Source: Bacillus piscicola (GTDB taxonomy: Bacteria > Bacillota > Bacilli > Bacillales > Marinococcaceae). Taken from it: a stretch of DNA of 64,000 bases. The stretch lies in NCBI RefSeq assembly GCF_022458745.1, contig NZ_JAJJJF010000009.1, positions 1 to 64,000 of the forward strand. The letters are read 5' to 3'. The notes beneath the pieces are model-generated. The model did no database searches. It was not told the DNA's origin and saw only the letters and a list, made by a program, of their open reading frames with translations. Positions 60,391-64,000 of this stretch are shown piece after piece (position 1 is the stretch's first letter; each line of letters begins with the position of its first letter). The position numbers were made by a program, and so were the translations under genes.

Positions 60391-60596
60391 ATAAGAACAA
60401 TATCATTTTACGTCTCTATCGTGATTTTTTTAATCAAACCTTGATATGTCAGCTTTACCGTTCACTTTTTAACTAAGAACAATGCTGTTATTAATTAGTT
60501 AAGATCATGATATGCAAAAAAACGACATTGTTCTTAGATAAATAAAGACATTGTTCTTAGTTTATTTACCACGCATAAAGACTATATTGTTCTTAG
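60391..60596. repeat. Iteron-like repeats ATTGTTCTTAG, candidate replication origin
   Basis: ATTGTTCTTAG occurs directly at 60527, 60550 and 60586 (first base), and inverted as CTAAGAACAAT at 60473, with a near copy ATAAGAACAAT at 60391. The repeats are spaced 23 and 36 bp apart and are embedded in AT-rich DNA between the gene at 60601 and the replication-relaxation-like gene. Iterons of this kind bind replication initiators or partition proteins. Confidence 0.55.
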
Positions 60597-60600
60597 TTTA

Positions 60601-61329
60601 TTATAGGTCCAATTTCTGGAGAAATTCTTTTGCTGAATTTTTTGGAACAACATAAATAACCGTCTTATCTTCTACCTTTCTCCTAACACTTTTTTCAAAC
60701 AACATTACATTGTTGATGTCATCATCTTTAATAATCCCCCCTCGTATAAGAGAGTCTAAAAGAAAAGAACGGAACCTGTTGTCAATATCAAATTGAAGGT
60801 TATTTGGAATGTTCTGCTGGATGTATATTAATGAGTTTTCCATTGGAACGTTCGGTTTTACGTTCAAAAATGATTCTGTCATCCTTGGGATATAGTAATC
60901 ACGTAATGTTTGATATTCCGGAAGAGTGAACACTTTTTTCATGCGAGGCAACAAATGATTTGCCTGAACAACAAGACACCCTTCCTCCCACTTTGCTTCG
61001 CATTTAAAAGGCGGTGAATCTAATTTATTTAATTTATCGTTTTTAAAATTATCACCGTGATGTTGTTTGTCATTATCAATCCACTTCATTACCTTTTCGT
61101 ACCGTTCATGCAAATATATTTGCAAAACAGCATTTCGACTCATTTGGTGATTCAAAAAAGACAATTCTTCATCTAATTCTCTCCTTGTATAAAAAGCAGT
61201 AATGTCGTTAGGCATCGATGAACCAAAATAACCTGGCAAACTATCTTCCCAAAATATTCCGTATTTTTCTTTTAACTCTTTTATCTCTTCTTCGGTTAAA
61301 CGCTCCGTATAATCGATGTACTCACTCAT
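60601..61329 (-). CDS. 242-aa protein with weak RusA-like C-terminal motif
   Basis: Starts at ATG 61329 (AAAGGAG upstream). The N-terminal 120 residues are helical and charged. The C-terminal part has LQFDIDNRFRSFLLDSLIRG followed by IIKDDDINNVMLFEKSV, which resembles the DxDN...L.D...I.KDD pattern of RusA-type Holliday junction resolvases, but the basic residues around it differ. If right, it resolves branched DNA during recombination. Low certainty; otherwise unknown. It lies directly beside the iterons. Confidence 0.35.
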   Translation of the reverse strand: MSEYIDYTERLTEEEIKELKEKYGIFWEDSLPGYFGSSMPNDITAFYTRRELDEELSFLNHQMSRNAVLQIYLHERYEKVMKWIDNDKQHHGDNFKNDKLNKLDSPPFKCEAKWEEGCLVVQANHLLPRMKKVFTLPEYQTLRDYYIPRMTESFLNVKPNVPMENSLIYIQQNIPNNLQFDIDNRFRSFLLDSLIRGGIIKDDDINNVMLFEKSVRRKVEDKTVIYVVPKNSAKEFLQKLDL

Positions 61330-61352
61330 GTGCTTTACTCCTTTTCTTTGAA

Positions 61353-61649
61353 TTATTCATTGTCTAATTGCTTTGCCAAACGGCGAAACGAAATCATTGA
61401 CTCAGGAATTGGTTTTACAGAGGCGGACACCGTTAGACCTTCAGGATCTCCTTGAACAGATACATAACCGTGGCTGCTGGATAAAACCTTATCTATAAGT
61501 ACCTGCACATCTTTTTTGCTATCTTTCAATTGGTACCGTCGCTTGACTGTCAGCATTGTGATTTTGTGATCCTTTTCGATAAAAGAAACTTCTCCTTTCC
61601 ACAGAGAAGCTAATTTCTCTATGTCTTTTTCTAAGAAACCTTTCTCCAT
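61353..61649 (-). CDS. 98-aa protein of unknown function
   Basis: ATG 61649 is chosen because of AAGGAGATATTG upstream; the open frame extends further. The product is a small alpha/beta protein (WKGEVSFIEKDHKITMLTVK). It looks like a distant paralogue of the next upstream gene's product (both have a W-x-G, then IT-x-x-T strand and an aromatic Y). A terminator-like hairpin lies between the two. Function unknown. Confidence 0.5.
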   Translation of the reverse strand: MEKGFLEKDIEKLASLWKGEVSFIEKDHKITMLTVKRRYQLKDSKKDVQVLIDKVLSSSHGYVSVQGDPEGLTVSASVKPIPESMISFRRLAKQLDNE

Positions 61650-61688
61650 TGTCAATATCTCCTTACATATATGGTTTATTAACGACAA

Positions 61689-61717
61689 AAGAGGACCAAC
61701 CTAACAGTGGCCCTCTT
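61689..61717 (-). terminator. Terminator-like hairpin 5' of the 98-aa gene
   Basis: On the minus strand AAGAGG-g-CC pairs with GG-t-CCTCTT over 11 nt and is followed by TTGTCG. It overlaps the last codons and stop of the upstream gene. The T-run is short. Confidence 0.55.
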
Positions 61718-62021
61718 GAATGAGATTTTTATTTTTCAGAAAGTCGTGTAAACTATCCTTGGTAATTCGTAAATAAGCGGTGGTGATTTGACGGTTAGTA
61801 TCCAGCACCATGTCGATGTGATGAGGATACATGGACTTAATACTCTTTTTTAATCGCTGTGATTCTCTAAAGTTTGTGCAAGGATAATCTAAGATAAGTG
61901 TGACAGAGGTTATTTGGTCATTATGTTTTGTCATCTTATAACTGCCATTCCACCCATCTATAACGTTTTTAATTTCCGAAGTGGTTATGTGTTTTTTAAG
62001 CTGCTGCTTGTTTGTTTTCAA
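61701..62021 (-). CDS. 106-aa protein of unknown function
   Basis: TTG 62021 is preferred as start since AAAGGTGG lies 7 nt before it; an ATG at 62042 in frame has no site. The protein (KTNKQQLKKHITTSEIKNVI and on) is a small alpha/beta protein with a pattern like the 98-aa neighbour (WNGSYKMTKHNDQITSVTLI). No family recognised. Confidence 0.45.
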   Translation of the reverse strand: MKTNKQQLKKHITTSEIKNVIDGWNGSYKMTKHNDQITSVTLILDYPCTNFRESQRLKKSIKSMYPHHIDMVLDTNRQITTAYLRITKDSLHDFLKNKNLIQEGHC

Positions 62022-62109
62022 TAGTAGACCACCTTTCTCCATTCTAAAAACACCGTATAGCTACTAAGATGATCGCCGCACGCTGATATTCATTTTCTTG
62101 TTTTTGAAA

Positions 62110-63015
62110 TTAAAAGACCATAAACATAGTAACCATAAGCACTACTACCATATAAATTGAAATGACTAATACCCCTGCATATGTGGGTACTCTTGCTTGC
62201 GCTTTCTTATCTTCTATTTTTTTGTTTGTCATTTCATCATCCATGTCGTTCAAGGTTTCTCGCAGACGAATATTGATTTCCTGGTTATTGCTATCCCCTT
62301 TTTGCATAGCCAAAATAATATTATTCACGAACCGTTCGACATATGGAAACTTAACGAGTCGTTCCGAAAATCGCCGGAGAGCTTCTTCTGGTGTTCGCGT
62401 TAACATTTCATTTTTCAATTCTGTTAAATACAAACCGAGGGCTGGTGTGCGTTTTTCCGTCCTTTCAATGGAGTTAATAATGGCATCATAAGGCGTTTTG
62501 TTTCCTGCACTGATCAACATATAAATTGTTGTGAATCTTGTCATATCCTCCAACATTTGTTGATCGTTCTTTTTTACCTTAGCACGAAGCCCCCTAATAG
62601 GCGTTCTATACATGTAGAAGCCAGCCACTAATCCAAACAGAAATACGTAAACCTGATAATCACCAACAAAAAACGATAATACTGTGAATATAAGAGGATA
62701 CAAGATGGCGTTAAAGAGTTGGCCTATTTGTATGTCTTCTGGTGTTGTGTCATGTTCACCCGCTTCTTCAATCAACTTTAACAAGCGATCATGATACTCA
62801 TCGTTTGTTGGTCGCCAAGCCTCCACTTTCTGATAAATTGGATACGTAATTTGGTGAATAAGGGAGCGGTGAATGATATTACGTTCCACTTCTTCTATAT
62901 TCTCTGCTCGTATAAAATCATCGCTTGCATACGATGCCTTTTTGGGAATCATGATTCGGACAATAGCCCAAAAAACTAAAAAACCAACGATGATGGCATA
63001 TATTTTAAGATCCAC
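62110..63015 (-). CDS. TadC-like type II secretion/pilus inner-membrane protein (T2SSF)
   Basis: 301 aa. An N-terminal helix (IYAIIVGFLVFWAIVRIMIP), a hairpin of two helices near 105-140 (ILYPLIFTVLSFFVGDYQVY) and a C-terminal helix (VLVISIYMVVVLMVTMFMVF), with a cytoplasmic T2SSF domain between (DMTRFTTIYMLISAGNKTPY, RFSERLVKFPYVERFVNNII). This is the platform protein of Tad-type pili and related systems. It follows the TadB-like gene by 41 nt. It is proposed to be part of the DNA-transfer or adhesion pilus. Confidence 0.75.
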   Translation of the reverse strand: MDLKIYAIIVGFLVFWAIVRIMIPKKASYASDDFIRAENIEEVERNIIHRSLIHQITYPIYQKVEAWRPTNDEYHDRLLKLIEEAGEHDTTPEDIQIGQLFNAILYPLIFTVLSFFVGDYQVYVFLFGLVAGFYMYRTPIRGLRAKVKKNDQQMLEDMTRFTTIYMLISAGNKTPYDAIINSIERTEKRTPALGLYLTELKNEMLTRTPEEALRRFSERLVKFPYVERFVNNIILAMQKGDSNNQEINIRLRETLNDMDDEMTNKKIEDKKAQARVPTYAGVLVISIYMVVVLMVTMFMVF

Positions 63016-63056
63016 CGATGCAACCTCCTTCTGCCCAAAATAGGACTTGTTTCAAA

Positions 63057-63968
63057 TTAGATAATATTTCTTGGTTTTAATTTCTTCATGTAAGACCAGG
63101 TGACCCAGCCAGATATCGTGACACAAATTAAATCAATAGCTAAGTGAAACGGAGTCCCCGCAAAAGGAATAATACGTTCATCCAGCATGAAGCGGAAGGA
63201 GAGCACCATAATGACAACTAGCCAAAACATCCACTTCATTTCCGTCATACTAGACGCTATTTCTTGAATTAAACGAGTACGGTGTTTCTGACGACGTCGT
63301 AACGTATCCGAAGAGTCACGAATAATATCGCCTGCTTTTTCTTCGGTTTCTTCCGCTACTTCAAGGATCATATGAAAGTATTCCAATTCTGACAGGTTCA
63401 ACTTTTCTGGAATGTGTTCTACGGCTTGTTTTATTGGTATGTTCGCTCTTTCGATTTTTTCGATAGCTTTTTCATACTCTTCTTTAATTGGAGACTGCAT
63501 ATAAGCCGTGGCCTTCTTCAACGCTTCAAATGTCGGGATGTCTGATTGCATTTGTTGCTCGACCGCGTTAATAGCTTGTTCTGCTCGAAGGGGAAGCTCT
63601 CGATCAAACGCATCTTCTTTCTTCTTTAACTGGTAATAAGGAAAAAAGAGACCAGCAGCTATTCCTGCGAGAATGAGGGAAGGCATTTCCAAAATAAAAG
63701 CAACGATGGAACTTCCCACCGTTGCTGCGATAAAAATATTTTGTTGATACAATTGTTTTACCTGCCAATTGACTCGTTTCGCTCTGCTATGAAAGCTCTC
63801 ATTTTCTTTTTGTCTCTTTTTCTTTTCTTTTTTATTAACGCTCGGGCTGTCCTCTTCGTTCTGTGCCATAACAACAGACAAGGGTTTCCTTTGTATTCGC
63901 TTAACTATTTCATATAGGACAAAGATCAGAAAGGCTCCCGCCATTATAAAATAAACCATTGAATTCAC
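63057..63968 (-). CDS. TadB-like type II secretion/pilus inner-membrane protein (T2SSF)
   Basis: 303 aa starting near GTG 63968 (AAGGTGAG upstream). One N-terminal helix (MVYFIMAGAFLIFVLYEIVK), a pair of helices near 80-115 (FIAATVGSSIVAFILEMPSL, LAGIAAGLFFPYYQL) and a C-terminal pair (WMFWLVVIMVLSFRFMLDER, LAIDLICVTISGWVTWSYM). The T2SSF domain is EQAINAVEQQMQSDIPTFEA and EYFHMILEVAEETEEKAGDI. TadB and TadC-like proteins work together with a TadA-type ATPase, expected just outside the window. Confidence 0.78.
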   Translation of the reverse strand: MNSMVYFIMAGAFLIFVLYEIVKRIQRKPLSVVMAQNEEDSPSVNKKEKKKRQKENESFHSRAKRVNWQVKQLYQQNIFIAATVGSSIVAFILEMPSLILAGIAAGLFFPYYQLKKKEDAFDRELPLRAEQAINAVEQQMQSDIPTFEALKKATAYMQSPIKEEYEKAIEKIERANIPIKQAVEHIPEKLNLSELEYFHMILEVAEETEEKAGDIIRDSSDTLRRRQKHRTRLIQEIASSMTEMKWMFWLVVIMVLSFRFMLDERIIPFAGTPFHLAIDLICVTISGWVTWSYMKKLKPRNII

Positions 63969-64000
63969 TTCATCTCACCTTCCTTTTCCTTTCAGTGTTT

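Noticed and set aside
1-64000. tRNA or rRNA genes
   Set aside because: No cloverleaf-like sequence with TTCGA/TTCAA arm or rRNA-like conserved stretch was noticed on either strand.

Overview
The window looks like part of a large conjugative-type plasmid (or plasmid-like integrative element) of a low-GC Bacillota, most likely a salt- or alkali-tolerant member of the Bacillaceae. Reasons: AGGAGG-type ribosome sites, sigma-A promoters, AT-rich DNA, very acidic secreted proteins, an actin-type ParM/ParR partition pair, a VirD4-like coupling protein, two TadB/TadC-like membrane proteins, topoisomerase III, SSB, an ERF annealing protein, DnaC/DnaD-like loaders, and no housekeeping, tRNA or rRNA genes. 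No relaxase and no certain replication initiator is visible here, so they would lie outside the window or be unrecognised.

Layout: 0-3 kb, secreted nuclease lipoprotein, Fic protein and tyrosine recombinase (all minus). 3.2-5.7 kb, a short plus-strand cluster (HTH protein, EAL phosphodiesterase, 26-aa peptide, 106-aa protein). 5.7-16.5 kb, a minus-strand array headed by leader copy 1: RecD-like helicase, a large HExxH protein, and an SNF2-type helicase gene split by a group II intron. 16.8 kb, a plus-strand HTH/coiled-coil protein. 17.6-22.1 kb, a giant secreted repeat protein. 22.4-28.4 kb, a minus array headed by leader copy 2, with a C5-cytosine methyltransferase and a DUF6094-like adenine methyltransferase. 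28.7-36.2 kb, a minus array headed by leader copy 3, a DNA-recombination module (ORF6N protein, ERF, CHC2 protein, SSB, RadC). 36.2-42.5 kb, the transfer-related block (M23 hydrolase, wHTH protein, S1 protein, coupling protein, membrane anchors). 42.6-49.4 kb, topoisomerase III, phosphatase, YhaM-like nuclease, DnaC/DnaD-like loaders. 49.5 kb, a plus-strand triple-HTH regulator. 50.5-56.3 kb, Mrr-like protein, lipoprotein, CAP-domain secreted protein and small unknowns. 56.6-58.7 kb, ParR, ParM and a repeat-rich parC-like site. 58.7-62 kb, replication-relaxation-like protein, an iteron region and small genes. 62.1-64 kb, two TadC/TadB-like proteins, running toward the edge.

The most striking signal is regulatory. 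Three near-identical elements of about 300 bp each carry a sigma-A promoter, a structured leader and a strong intrinsic terminator, and each sits directly 5' of the first gene of a long minus-strand gene array. Within the arrays at least thirteen gaps between co-directional genes contain another terminator-like hairpin just 5' of the next ribosome site. This is what a plasmid-wide attenuation or processive antitermination system would look like, but that function is inference. A leader with three mutually exclusive hairpins precedes the SNF2-type helicase, whose P-loop lysine codon is interrupted by the group II intron. Four plasmid proteins end or begin with a QLxLF sliding-clamp-binding-like motif.
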